DNA of 64,000 nt from Dirofilaria immitis (Eukaryota; Nematoda; Chromadorea; Rhabditida; Onchocercidae): assembly GCA_024305405.1 (NCBI GenBank), contig JAKNDB010000087.1, positions 1,054,001 to 1,118,000 on the forward strand. The letters run 5' to 3'. How positions within the stretch are numbered: the stretch's first letter is position 1; every line of letters begins with the position of its first letter. Made by a program: the position numbers and the translations under genes. The notes under the pieces are model-generated. The model did no database searches. It was given only the letters and a program-made list of their open reading frames with translations, and was not told the origin of the DNA. Shown here piece after piece: positions 25,800-40,309 of the stretch.

Positions 25800-28700
25800 G
25801 CATGATACTATATTTATAATATCGTATAAATCTAAATGAAACCTACTACTAACCTAGACTGAATCACAATAATAAGAAGAAACAACATCCAATCAACAAA
25901 CTATAAACAAATTAAGAGGATTCTCTCCTCCTCCTAAATAAAATTATCAATAGATGGAAAAGTGGAAACAAAAAAGCCAAAGAGATAGAAATATTAAGTT
26001 TTGTGAAAGTTTTATACTCGAGACAAATGTTGAATCATAAAAATTAGGATCATAACAGAATTCGAAATTGAAACAAAAAATCGAATATTGGATGTATGTA
26101 TGGAAAGGCTTATTTAAATAAATTTTGATAACTTATTAAATGCGTAATAAATCATTTAAGCAACTTACTAAATCAAATAAATTAAAGCAATTTATTAAAT
26201 GTGTAATTCTGCAAAAAATTCTAAATGATACTAAAATCGTAAAATATATATATATATATATATGAATTCTTTATATACATATATGTTAAAATAAATAATT
26301 CTTTCTGCATATTTTTAAAAAAAAAAACAAAAAAATCCTGAAATGATAAATTTTTAGCAAACAGTTTGAAAGAAAGAAAAAGTGAGGAAGAAAAGAAAGC
26401 AAACAATTTGAAAAAAAAAAAAGAAGAAAGAGAGAAGAAGAAAAAAGATAGAAATGAAAAAAAAAAAAGAAAAACTTTACGAAACATAAAAATTCAGAGA
26501 AGAGAAGGAATGAAAAGTTAGCAAATATCATAATTAGGCCATTTTTTTCAAAACAAAAATACTGCATTAAACTTTAGCAAATCTTCCCACTTAAACAAAA
26601 TTTTTGCAATGTAAAGAAGAGAAAAAAAAAAAGATAAGAAGAATAAAAATAGAATGAAAAGAAAAAAAAAAAAAAGAAGGAATGAAAAATGAGAACGAAG
26701 TGGAAAAGATTAAAACGGAAAAGAGAAATGATAATTTAGAAAAAAAACTGTAATAACATTTTAAACAACTGACGCTGCCTAAACATAATTTATTTGAAAT
26801 TGTTGATAAACGTTTACACTTCAATTATTTGCTTTCCATTAATTTTTTCCTTTTTAGAATTTTTGAAAAATAATTTTTCTCCCAACTTTTTCCAATTTTA
26901 AAACATATTTTTAGTATAAGAAATTAATTAGTCATTTCAAAATATTTTTTCAGTTTATTGTCATTAATTGTTCTTTTTTTTTTTAATGAAAATACTGTAT
27001 AAAATTAGGAATAATTGTGGAAAAAATTTTTTTTTCTTCATTTCAATTTCATTATTTACATTAATGGAAATTTTTTTCACTGATTTATTAGTCACTCCGT
27101 TAAATTGTTCTCAGCTTGATGATGACTTTCAATTGATCAAATAGGATAATATTTGGATTCCGTGGCATGTCGTATCTTTGGAAAAATGTTACAAGGAAAA
27201 ATGAAACTGAGAAAGTTCTCGTATGATTATTTAATTTAGGCAACTTGTCTATTCGATGAATTAATCGGACTATTCCGAAAAATGAGGATACCCTAAATTT
27301 TTGATACTGATTATACCAAAAATATTCAATATGAATTGTGCCATAATTTCCTTTTGGAATTTAATCAAACAAGTACTAAGCATAACATGCTAAATATTTT
27401 TGTAGTATATAGTCAAATATTCATTAAGTTATCCTCATCTTAATTATTAATATTAGAATACAACTAGGAGTTAAATGAATGCATAAATTATCCAATATTT
27501 AATCAAAAACTTATTTTATTTCATTATTAAGTTAACTTAATATTACTCTATTTAATATCGCAGTGCATATTTCACTGCAATGAGAAAAGATAAATAATGA
27601 AATTTTATTTTGAAATTTGATTACTTTTTTATTGCTATCAACATAATGAAATAATTATTACTAGTAAGGAAATCTATCCATTCAATAGTAGGAGCAATTT
27701 TATCATTTTAGCTATGAATCAAAACGGATATAACAAGCAGCTAAACAAATCAATCAGTCGGCGAAGCATTTCGAAAGCATAAAAATATTGTTCAAATGAT
27801 CTGCCACTTGCTATTATAATATGATGTCTATAAACTGATATATATTATTTATATGAAATGAATTGAATCAAATTGAACCGAGCTGAGCTGAATAAATAAA
27901 TGCATGAATATAATATATTCATATATATGAATATATATATATATATATATAATTATAATTTTTCAAATGAATTTCAATAAATTATGTATCTATATAATGC
28001 AGAATTAGTAAAATTAAATTAAATCAAAAATATGAATGAATAAATTATTTTTTTTTCGATAAAATATAAAATGATTGATTGATAGTATCTTAAACAAAAT
28101 TACTATATGTACATATTAATCAGTTAATTATATACACGATCTGTGCAATCAATGCAAAACAAGACTTACTTTAAATTTGTGATATTTTCGGTTTGATGTA
28201 TGTAATCTGAGATTTCTTTATCACTATACTCATATTACAAAAAATCGGAAATTTCATTGAAGACATATTTCCAATCCTATAAAATAATTATCTGTTTATT
28301 TTTCGTCATTCCTTACAATAGAAAATTCTTGGTAAAAATATTAAAAAAAAAAAAAAGAAATGAAAAGAAATGAAATAAATTAGTAATTTAAAAGGAAAAA
28401 GAAATAAAATTTCTAATTATATTGAAATATAATTAGAAATGATAATAATGATTTGATTTGTAAAAATATATTCGAAATTAGAAAGAGAAATATTAAATTT
28501 GCTCGTTTCCTTCCCAAAGTAACCAAATAACAGAAAGACAAAATGAAAATGAATGATGATAAGGATTAGAATTGGGGTAGGATGAAATCAAATTTTCTTC
28601 TTCGTCCTCTTTTTCTCTTTTTCCTCTCATTCTTTTTTTTTTTTTTTTATCATTCCTTCTTTCTCTATTACATTGGTATCAAATATCGAGAATAAAATTG

Positions 28701-31700
28701 TAAAATATTAAGGAAGCTTTTATAATTCATTTTACAAAAGAATGTAAGAAGTGGAGAGAAAAGACAAAGCGAAACATATCGAAAAGGAAAGAAAAATTGT
28801 CAAGTTCTATTGGATGCCATATTAATCATTCTTTTATATCTTTTAGCTTCACCGCTGCTACTATCATCATTATCATCGTTAACATTGATACTGTCATTTA
28901 CCACACATCATTATCAACATCAATTTTGAAGACATTTTTGGAATTCATTTTTAATTTTTGAAAGATGATCACATACTAAGGGACTAAAAACCTTTATTCA
29001 ATTAATCAAAATAATTCGATGAATTTATTTTTGCCAATAACAATTGTTATTAGTATTATTACCACTATTGCTATTATTATTTCATTACTATTATCAATTT
29101 ATATGCATAGCAAATTATCATCACTATTAATTATTAATTATTATTATTATGATATTCCAGAAAATATTGTAAAAACTTCTCAATTTTCTCATATATGAAA
29201 GGTTTAAATAAAATTAACGAGTAGATTAAGTGCTGAAAGCAGATATTCTGAGGGACATAAAAAATGGGCAAGTAGGATAAGTTAAAGATGAGAAAATTCT
29301 GGTTTTAACAATTTATTTTTGGGATGGATGGTTCATCGATGTTGCATGCATATTGATAGAGAAACCGAAATGATAGAAATGCGAAACGAAAAGAGAATGA
29401 TAAAAGATTACACTGAACTTAAAAAGGAAAAGATGAAAGATTGCTTTAAACTAACGATGATCGATCATACAAAATGATAAATCAATATAATTTATGTAAT
29501 CTGGCATAATTATTGAGTCTTACAAAGTTGATAAATTATACAATTTATATCGATCAATCATCCGACAACATTAAAAGATTATCCTAATGGGAATGATGAA
29601 AATTTTAGGCGTAATATCATTCAGACATGAAAAATTTTCATAAGATTTCAAATTTCTTGTCATTCTCATTCGAATGACCTTCCTATAATTTATCTCTTCA
29701 ATTCCTTTCTATTGTAATCGTATAGCCTTATAAAATTATAATTATATATCAAAGGAAGTTTAATCATAAATCATAATAGCGGATAACAAATAAATGATAT
29801 TATAATTGCATTAATATCAAGCTCATACATCATTAAGCATATGAAAACAAATATAAATAAATACATTCAATGACAAATGCAACAAACAATTGAAAAAATT
29901 TTTGGAATTAAAGGTTTTTCAAAATTCACTATAAAAAAATAACAATCCATCAAGATTTTACTCGCTTTTTGCCGCTGTATTATAAAATGACTAATATCCA
30001 AAAAATAATAAAATATAACTTCAGAAAATTACAATTAAACAAAACGAACACTATTTATGTATCAGTGGAATAAAATTAAATGATTCATATTGATAATTAG
30101 TTAATTTACAATAAATGCTTTCAATTTAGACATAAAGGAAAATGAAGCATAATGCTAAATTTAGATGATATTTTTATTATTATTTTTTTGCTTTCCTGAA
30201 TCAGTTACTAATATTGGATTAATTTATTTATTTTTATATTAATCCCCAAACAACTAATTGAATTATGTTGCATTTTATTAGTATGAAAGTAGAAAATATA
30301 TGTAATTAATATTTAGTGAGTTTTTTTATATTCTGTTTTAGATTTTGCATACTTCATTTATAATTATGATATTTTACATTTTTTCTTATAACTTTAATTT
30401 ATCTTTATCACTATATCATTAAAAATACATAAGCGTAAAAACGATAAATTTTAAAAGATTTAATGTATTACATATATATATTTATGCATAAAAAGTATTT
30501 ATGGCAAAAGTATATTTATTTACACACTGCATATTTTTTCATAAACTATTTATACAAGTTAAAAGATTAAATAAATAATAGATTAAATAGCTTTTGTGAT
30601 AATTATTGTTGCAACGTATATATCATAATTGATATTAAGATGCCATTAAATATCAACATATTGATAAGACGATTTTGATAACAGTACAATTGGCAGACAA
30701 AAATCAATGATAACAAATGGCAATAAAAATGAAGTTAATGCAAATTAATACTATACATTAAAGCACTGGAAAAAAATGACATATTGAAAATGCAACGTAA
30801 AACTAAATTATAAAATTTCTATTTTGCATATTTTAAACATGTATAATTATTAAAATAATTTCTATTGTTTTAGTATATAAAATTTATGACAAAATATACG
30901 AAAATTTAAAAAAATTTGAAATTTGCGAAAATGAGATTTTAAGCAATAACTATATGCAAAGTTAAAATTTTAGCAGAAAAAGAAGAAGAAATAGCAAGCA
31001 TATTTCAGAAAAAGATATAAAATGTAATATAAATTTTTTTATAAATGAATCAGCAACATAAATTACTAATCAAAATCTTGTCGTAAGAAAAAATACGTAT
31101 TTAGAACGCAACACAAAATCAAATTATCAAATTGATGTTTTTGTGTAATAAATACGTTGTAATGAACTAAATAACTGGAAAAATTAGGATAAATTTCTCA
31201 AAATGTAAAATTGATATCATACTTATTGCTTAAAAATCATATTTTCAATTTCTATGACTGTAATTATTTATTTTTATTTATTTCAAAAATTTGAATTAAA
31301 AGAATTTTTATAAATCGATATTTCAACGGTTTGTAACAAACTGATAAGAAAAAAAAAAGAGAAATAAGCTGTATAGTGCAGCAAATTTAAAACTTCAACT
31401 AAAATTACCTGTAAATAACTTTTGAGAACAAATTTCTAAATTTTAGACTACACAGAAAAAAAAAACCAAAAAAATCGAAATTAATTGATTGCTACTAATT
31501 TTATCATTGATATAACAAAATTTAAAATCAACTTTTAGCAAAAGCATGGATTAATCGTCAAAATTGCTGTAACAATAAGTTTGGATATTATTTCAAAAAT
31601 TTAAAAAGTTGAATTTTTCAATTGAAAAGTTTGGAAGAATTGAAAATTTGAAATTTTAAAAATTATTACTATTTTTACTACAAATTCAATAGTAATGGGA

Positions 31701-32840
31701 AACCGTATTCTAAGCCAACTTCAGTTAATAATTTTTTCTGATAATTTTTAGTATAAGCATTTATTTACTAATTAGATCTTCTAATTAAATCATCCATCAG
31801 TCACAATATTAAAAAATAATTTTATTATTAAATCAGTAAGAGTTTATTTTTAACCAAAAAAACTTAATTGTTCATGCAGTTTTATGAAATCTAAGTGATT
31901 TCCTAAAAATTTCTCTAATTTTAAGCTAAAAAAGATACATGAGTATTAAAAATAATGTAAAGCCACAAGGATATTTCAACAATTAGTTGAAATCAAAAAA
32001 TTTCATCAAGTACTTCGCAATTATTTCATTGAAAATTTAGATATTTGAAAATCATGAACTCTTAGAGAATTTTAATTGACAAATGAAAAGGAAAAGTAAA
32101 AAACACAAAACTTCTATCAATATATTTTGACAAAAAACTTATAGCGACAAAGAAACTCGAAAGATCCAATTTTACAAGGAAGTTCGGTCAAAAAAATGCA
32201 TAAATTATCGATCCACTTATGAAATATATCCGTTTGGAAGTAAAAGTCATATTTCCTACTTATTATTTCAAAATCAATAAAACATACAGACTAATACGCA
32301 GAGGTCCAAATTTAATCAATCTTAGAAACCAAATTGAGGGTAATTCATTGATTTTTTCTCAATGATTCATCGCATCTCAATGGATCAAGAGATTGAGTAA
32401 AATATTACACCAAGGTACAGAAATGCCATCAGACCTAGTAGGAGTTACTAATACGTTTTCACATCGTGAAAATAACGATAATAGCTTTATCGAAAAGGCA
32501 TCATTGCATTGGGACAACAATATGAAAAAGAAACTGTATTCGTTTTCTTCAGCTAAATGATATAAACAAATTCGTAAACGATGAAAATATAAAATGTTAT
32601 CGCTTCAAAACAGTTTCCTTAGAAGCGATATCGTCACTTTCTTATTATTTTTCAAAACCGTTGGCTTTGAAGCGATATCTCACCCTTCTTACAATCTTTT
32701 AAATTACCAAAAATCTCAACTAATAATAACAATAATAATTGATATTATGTCATGGAAAGAATAATGTGAACTGTACTCAGACTGAAATTATTATTCATAA
32801 TTAATCAGGAGAAGAGCAACTCAGTTTGCTTTAAATAGAC
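25800..32840. other. Gene-poor AT-rich spacer
   Basis: Seven kilobases of AT-rich sequence with A/G-rich runs (26370-26720), TA tracts (26246-26264, 27935-27952) and ATT/AAT patches. Open frames at 26221-26824 on the minus strand are low-complexity Phe/Ser/Leu translations of purine runs. I found no exon, tRNA or hairpin RNA I can support. Confidence 0.4.
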
Positions 32841-33399
32841 GAAAACCGTGTTACACTGTAATCAGATTTTAAATATGTGCTCTCTATTGGATCAAGAATT
32901 GTATAAAATTACTTCCATGATTTGTATAAAACCTACTCGAAAAAATACGGAAAGTAAATTTTTATATCTTTATAGTACGCGAATACTTTTACGTGAGCTC
33001 TACTACTATATGGTTTCTTTGATTTCAATATCGATTTTAGCCTTTGTGAGTGTAATATTGAATTCTTAAAATTCAGTTATGATTTAATTCCTCACATTGC
33101 TATTTCTTTTTGCTCATTTCATTTTCACAATTACTGAATGCAAGGACGAATATGCATTATTGATATAGATGATAATAGCAATATCGGTAATAAAAAAATC
33201 TCTTGATCGTGATACTAGATGCTCTAATTAAATCAAAAGCAGAAGACAATACAGTTCAATGGTAGCACATCAAACTTGAGTAATTAAACTTCATTACGAT
33301 AAATTTGATAATATATCAACGAAAGCAGCAACTTGTATGATTTAACAACGTCTTCACCTATATTTTAATACACCACTAACAAATTACCATATGAATTTT

Positions 33400-34255
33400 T
33401 ATATTTTTTTTATCAAGGAAATTCTTCGCGATTTCAGTGACACCAACCAAGTGACTTTTTTTTGCATTGTAAGATGACAACAACTGCAATGGGAACCAAA
33501 GAACAACAACAAAAATGCATTAATGTCGTCTATCTGGAGTGTCGCAAATAAACGAGGAAAAGTTCTGTGGTAAAAAATGTAAAGTTTCATAAGTGAATGT
33601 GCTAGAAATGTATTAATTTGTAAGTCAATATGCTGTAAAATGATTTACAATGGTAATCATGTTTATATGCTTCATAATAAAGGCAGTAACTCTTATGATT
33701 TCAACTGACTTCAAAGTTATCAATGATCGTGAGCATTCAAATCATTACTGAATGAGGTAATCAGTTAGATAGATTATCAAAGGTCACATTGGATTTCTTT
33801 TTATATTGTTATTTGTCTTTTCGAAATTTTGACCGTTGAGTTTGTTGTCACATATCGTATTAAATGTTTAACTACCGAAGTGCGGGCTACTAAAATGAAG
33901 AGATTGCTTAACAATCAGCTGAATATCATCTTCCTCTGTTATTTGGTTCTATTATTCCTTGACCATCAACTCTTTTATCAGCTCCGAACAAATCTAGAAA
34001 CGATTATTTCCATGAATTTCAATATTTCGCTACCAACAAACACTTTTTGACAATGAATAATTCATCCTGTTCATTTCATTCTGAATTTCAAAGGAAAAGA
34101 ATTAAATAGTATTATTAAATTATGCTAGCAGTTATATTGATGTTACAGAGACATTCATGACTTTTATTTGTATAAATTTACATAAACCTATGATCGTCCA
34201 TGAGGCTTTCATTACTTCATAAAACATTTACAGCATTCAAGATTATCAACCTTTT
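33400..34255. repeat. Left arm of a degenerate inverted duplication
   Basis: This arm reappears in reverse at about 40310-41480. Matching landmarks include the AACAACAACAAAAATGCATT stretch at 33500-33530 against 41425-41450, the AATGATTTGAATTC/GAGCATTCAAATCATT stretch at 33735-33745 against 41200-41215, and ACATTCATGACTTTTATTTG at 34150 against 40380-40420. Identity is moderate and the right arm holds an extra ~600 bases (about 40560-41160). Part of this segment also occurs directly repeated near 1020-1200 and 5110-5290 in the zinc-finger cluster. Confidence 0.65.
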
Positions 34256-35089
34256 AAACTGGCTTTTCATCGATGAATGATCGATCATCCATTGATCATT
34301 GATGATTGTCAATTTGACCAATTTGTCTTAATTGTCTCTTTTAGTGATTTCCAACAATATATCTAAAAGCTAGAAATTTTAAAATCTTATCTTTTATCAT
34401 TATGTAATTTTAAAAGTTAGGCATTTTAAATCCAAATATTATTTCACTATTATGTAGTTAAAACCTAAATATCATCTTACTACTATGTAATTTCTTTAAT
34501 GAACTGTAATTTCTTCAATGAACTGTATTTCTGCTTGCTGTGCAGGTTGTTTTTTTACTGATAAAAATTCATTGACTCTAATTCGTTCGCAAGATATGTT
34601 TTTATATTTTAAAAATTCTTTTTTTTATATCGAATGCGAGAAAAATTATTTAAACAAAAGTTGTGTTGCAAATTTAATAGTCATAAATCAGCTTATCAAA
34701 AAAATAATGTTTAACGACTTCAAGGTTCTAAAAATTTACAGGCGATGTTGAGATTATATTCGCACGACTAAGTGCAGAAAAAGAAGCATGCACTGATTTC
34801 TTTAGTGTTCAACCATATTATGTGATAATAAGAAAGTGAGCAGAATTTGAATAAAACAAGTTTGTAGACATTTTAATGCGGTAAAAAATAGAATATTGCT
34901 GATTACAGTAATGCATCAAAATATAATTAATAAAATGGATCCAATATGAAAATAAGTTCAGTTGCCACTGAAAATTATCAGTACACATTTTATTAATTAT
35001 TTTTAGCCATTAAACAAATAAATATCAATAAAATATGAGAGGTAGAACAGAACTCATTTAAACATGAAATGATTTTCTCTATTCATATA

Positions 35090-35455
35090 GCTGTATTGAC
35101 GATATTATTTGTTATATATTCATCATGCGATGCAATCTTTCACCGAAACTTCCAGCGTTTGTGTTTTTATGCCTTAGCAAATTACTGTATTGATTAACCT
35201 TTTTATCGCATACATCGCATTTGAATGGTCTCTCTTTGTATGTTTCGCATGTTTCGGCGATGTTTTTCAGAATGCTGACATGACTGAATTCCTTGGTGCA
35301 TACATCACACTTACATAGTTTCTCGTTTGCACGTATTCGGTGATGTGTTTTTAGATGGCTGGTTTGACTGAACTCCAAACCGCCGCATACGTCACACTTA
35401 GATGATTTCTCGCCTGTATGTAATCGGTGATGTTTTTCAGATTCCTTTCCTTCTT
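35090..35455 (-). pseudogene. Inverted zinc-finger gene relic (copy 4)
   Basis: Read on the minus strand, finger pieces appear in order: a finger end at about 35430, CDVCGG with EFSQTSHLKTHHRI, CKCDVCTKEFSHVSILK, and FKCDVCDKKVNQYSNLLRHK, then the family's short tail and a stop at 35112. The frame breaks twice at CTGAAAAACATC-type words, where a His pair should follow LK. No leader exon was found. The sequence after the stop (35100 down to 34500) matches the 3' flank of copies 1-3, so a whole gene unit was moved here in reverse orientation. Confidence 0.8.
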
Positions 35456-36132
35456 CGATATAGGATAATCATTTTTAAAAATTGATAAAATGTATGCTGC
35501 TATAATACGTTTCAAATCTACTGCTCTCCTTTTAACATGTTTAATCGTTTTATTGAACGTTCAATAATTTCAAGGATAAAGCAGTGATATGCTTTCCGAA
35601 AACTATTTGAAATCAATAAAGGCTAAATAATTTATCAAAAACGGCAGCAAAATTTTTCTTATATCACCATTGGTTTTTTATTTGAACATTCCTATGAAAT
35701 GAAGGAAGAAGATATTTAAAAATAAAAGGACATAACGCAAGATAAAAACTTCTGCATTAATTGCAACGGTAATAAAAGATAACCTTGCATGTGATGCTAG
35801 AATAATGAACGTCAAACTTAGCCTACGCTCAAACAACAAATGGAATGTTTCTATTCGTTTTTTTTCTTTGCGAAAGTTCACATAATATCACGTCGTGTCA
35901 TTTCAAATATGAAGTGAGTAAGCTCTATTATTGTTTGATATTTGTTTGAAACTATTCTTGCTTTCTAAAATTTAACTAATCAATTTAATTTACAAGAAAC
36001 CGACGAAGAATAATTAAATATTGTCTCATTTGGCGATAGATAAGACATGAAAACCGTGCATGAAAATATGTCACAGTATTTCATTGATAGAAGTAATAAT
36101 CATTCAATAATTGATATATGACGATAATCCTG

Positions 36133-36217
36133 GACGAAGCATATCCCATGACGAAGCATATCCCATGACGAAGCATATTCCATGACGAAGCATATCCCAT
36201 GACGAAGCATATTCCAT
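36133..36217. repeat. Tandem repeat, 17-base unit x5
   Basis: Five adjacent copies of GACGAAGCATATCCCAT, two with C to T at one position (CATATTCCAT). Confidence 0.95.
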
Positions 36218-37291
36218 GTTTCATACAATTTTTATCCATTTCCCGATATCATAACTTTAAGCTTATCCTTTATCCTATTATTATAATTATTAAAAGTCAG
36301 AAAATCACAAATATTTTAGTACGTACAGAAATGCATAAATACTGAAATGCATTCAGAAATATTAAATTAAAAGATTATTGGTACATGAAAATGTATACAA
36401 ATTGATAAAATGAACAATATCGATATAAATATAAATTAATAAAAACTGTTATAAAAATTCCAATTTAAAATATCGAATCACAGATAAACACATATGCTAA
36501 AATTAAATGAACGAAAATAAGAGTTTTATTTCGGTTCGAGAAGTAACTTATATGAATGTTTATCGAGAATTTAATAATTTCGATATAAGGATAAAATAAT
36601 GATATTTTTGCTTCCGAAAATTCTTATTAGTTTTCAAAAATTCTTATTAGTTTTTTTATTTGAACATTTCTATAAAATGAAAGAAGAAGATATTTAAAAA
36701 TAAAAGGAAAAAGTTTTTCCTTCTTTTTTATTAAATTGATATTTGAAAATAAACTGTTCCTTCAAAAATCTATATCTTATTTCTATTACCTCCTCATACT
36801 ATTTAATACACTCCTTCATCAATTTTTTCATGTTTTTTTCTATTTTTTATTTTTCTATTCCAAAATAAAATAATAAATTTTTCGTTTTACTGACGATTAT
36901 ATGAATGATAATGATTATGTAATATTAACAAAATACGAAAAAAATAAGGACTAGAATAAAATCAAAACATTTTAGAAAGGAAAAAAATACGATACAAATT
37001 ATTATTTTAATAAGTAATAATAGGAAATATTATATTAATAAATGTAATTTGCAATAGCTGCAATAAGATAAAATAATCTTTTAGTTTTTGTTTTAATCAT
37101 TAGTTTCAGTAATGTTTAATATGAAAATAGAAATTGGATGAAATTAAATAATACATAAATAATACACTTATATATTACTAATCAACTGAGAGTTTAATTT
37201 CATATATAAAATATAAATACAAAAATGTTGTGTAAAGAAATTTTTGAATAGTATAAATATAATTTTAAAAGATAAGGCATTATATTCGTAC

Positions 37292-38178
37292 GTTAATAAG
37301 ATATTTGCAGCAATGTGTTAATAATTGCTTTCCACTACCATTCGATATCGTTGGTGAGTTTTCCCTTAAATAAACGAATAAGTAATGATTAAAGAAAATT
37401 AAGTGATTAATAGAATGGATTTTTGATAACATATAAGTAAATTAGTTAACACCAGTAAAAGTTCTATTGTTGAAAAATTAAAGTTTTATAGAAATTGAAA
37501 ATTTACTTTTTATGAGTTAAAATATAAATCTTGGTATAAAAAGTAAAACTGCGTAACAAAATGTAAGATAAAGTAAGGTAACGCATATTTTTAAAAAATG
37601 ATTACAATCAAAATTCATTGTCAGATTGATAAAAATAAAATTTCTATCCACATAAAAATATAAAATTTACCTCGTATAGATATCAAGACCATATTGTCCG
37701 TCTTCATAAAAATCCAACTGAATCTTGACAATGTTACCACGAATTATGGTTTGGTAATGACCTTGTAAGTTGCTATCATCCACCTGATTCATATGCAATG
37801 ATGCTACAAATTCCGCTAACGGTTTCACCATCCTTTAATAATATTATTATAACATAATGATGACAGTGATAGTATTATTAATAATAACATTGTTCATAAA
37901 TTTAGAACATTGCACAAATATTTTATTAATTTTCCGATTCAAGTTTTTTTCAAAGCTTTCTAAGAAAATAAGCAAATAAAAAGTAAGAGAAATATAATAA
38001 TTATAAAAAATAGTTTTAACCTAAAACTGATTTCAAGCTCTCGACCACAATTAATGATTGCATCTTCGTGTGTCAATGGTATTAAACCAAACAAGCGATA
38101 TGCTTTCGCTGGACCCCATTCACCGCTTGCACATTCAGGTAACGGTACCATTATTACATTTAATTTTTCGCAAATAAT
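37292..38178 (-). CDS. ltd-1-like: Hillarin/LTD-1/KY-family protein, three C-terminal-type exons
   Basis: Three minus-strand exons join with consistent phases: 38178-38021, 37832-37671 and 37364-37292. They read VPLPECASGEWGPAKAYRLF, GLIPLTHEDAIINCGRELEI, then VKPLAEFVASLHMNQVDD, EDGQYGLDIYTR, and finally GSGKQLLTHCCKYLIN. The words SGEWGP-KA-RLFGL-P-TH-A, QYGLDIYTRE and LLTHCCKYLIN are typical, as I recall them, of the repeated domain after the transglutaminase-like core in hillarin, nematode LTD-1 and vertebrate KY, which are cytoskeleton-linked proteins. The transglutaminase-like core and N-terminus are not visible upstream to 40 kb, and no further exon was found after 37292. The third exon ends at a GTACGA donor, so the gene should continue. 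It is either a partial copy or a gene with very long introns. Confidence 0.7.
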
Positions 38179-40309
38179 CTGCAAAAAATTTGATAATACT
38201 TTTGAATGCTTTTAATTATTTATAAATATTGCATGCATCGACTAAATCATAGACATCAACAATTAATTGATTATAATAAACTATTTTATCATAAATGATT
38301 CAAATTATAACGTTATAGATTATTTAAATTAATTTTTTTTAAATTAAAATTTTACTATTTATTGTTATGATAATTATTAAGTAATAATTTAATTAAATGT
38401 TAAAAGTACCTGCCAATAAATTTTTGTAAAACATCAAAGAATAATATTATATATATTATTTATTGAGAAATATAATAGATTACTAAAACTAGGATCCGTA
38501 AATGTGTTTAAAAATTCTCTGAAATACTGTCATCTTTTCAACTTCTATTAATTTAATTTGCAATACAACTTATAGTGAAATAACTTTCCTCGCATTTCGA
38601 CATAAAAAAGAAATTTTGAAAATAATTTGGGAGTATATTTTGTGAATTAATTCGACTCAATGAATTTTTACTATAAGCACTCTCGGTAAGCAGAAATACG
38701 AAGTTCGTTAAGAATAATCAAGAATTATACAAAATTATTTCCATTGGTTTGTATAAAACCGTGTCGAAGAAATACGGAAAGTAAATATTGTATTTCTTAC
38801 CAAGTGTACCAGTAGAGATAGCTACAAATGGATTCTGACCAAGTAAACTCCGAAATCATAAACAATGGTAGCATTTTTATTATCAAAAACACTTATTTAT
38901 TACTAAAAATGGTTGAACATAAAGAAAATAAATGTGTATTTATTTTTTTCGCACCTAGTTTTGCAAAAATAATCTCAACATTGTTTGTAAATTTATAAAA
39001 CTTATCTCATATAACGTGAAAAAAAAAAATTATGACTATGGATGCTTCACTTTCATTACAACTCTTTATGAACATTTTGATATGGAAAATTATCTCAGTT
39101 TATAGAATCCGATCAAGTGATTTCGAAATCACATGAAATGAACAAGCTATAAGATCTTCGGGAAAAGCGATGAATTAGGAGAAGAGAATAAAAGTAGGAG
39201 AATAGAGTTTTTTAATTTTTATACAGTCTTTGTTTATCAACGTTTTGCAAATATTGTTTCCTAGTCCTTCTTCCGTCCGTTATCAATCCTAAACATGCAC
39301 GCTATATAACAGAAGGACGAAAAAAAAACATAATTAAATGAAAATATTCGTTGAAAGAAACATTTAAATTAAAAAAATAAATTAAGAAAATTTATATGGC
39401 TGGAAAATTAATGAAATGACATTTAAGGAAACTTCCAACAATTAAGCACATTAATTAAATTTGATGAGTTGATAACCTTAAAAATTATTGGTGACAACCT
39501 GATAAAATAACTAATCGGGCTAATTATTCAACTTTATCTGCTTTAATAACGTTCGAATTTAAATTTTGGATCCCTTTCATACAGCTATTAAACTGATGAT
39601 AGCTGGAAATGGATGAATGAAATTCACATTTATAATGCGATATCCATAAAACCAACACAATTGCAAACGCCATGTTGATGATCAAAAATGAAGTTATTGG
39701 TCGATAAATACTTATAACCGTCCAGGAGTTTGATATCATATTATTTGTTATTCTCGAAATGCTTGCATAATAAAAATATTTTGACTATCTTGATAAATTT
39801 AATTATAAGATACTTCGGCTATTCTGTTGCTTACATGAGACTGAATGAATCCACAATGTATATAACGAGATATGAAAACAAAGTGTTATATATAATAATT
39901 CATTTTTATATATATATTCCAGAATATCAAACTGAATTTTCTTTGCTTCAAAATGACCCTGTCAGAAATAGAGAATTTAGATTTTAGTATTTGAAATAAT
40001 TATTTTGAAATCATAATCAAAATCATACAATAAATGCAGTTGACATGGTTGCGTTTGCAGAATATGTAGAATGGTAATGCTGATGCTTAAAGGCCGAGCC
40101 AATATCCGCCCGCTTATACAGCTAATTACATTTATCGGCTTTTACCAAAAATTCAAAAGAATTTTAATTCTTCCGGTTTCTAATATATAACTGAATTAAC
40201 GGCTTGCCTAATTTCTAACAATTCAGAATTACAATAAAATACCAGACTTTTTCCTCGTCTGAATTTGGTGATAGAAAAGGATTCATACAAAAAGCGAGCT
40301 TGAAAAGCT

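Noticed and set aside
26221..26824. Several minus-strand Phe/Ser/Leu-rich proteins
   Set aside because: Translations of A/G-rich runs; they overlap one another in different frames.
39524..39739. Minus-strand open frame with a hydrophobic stretch like a signal peptide
   Set aside because: Lies in repeat-rich DNA, has no recognised domain and no conserved counterpart in the other repeat copies.
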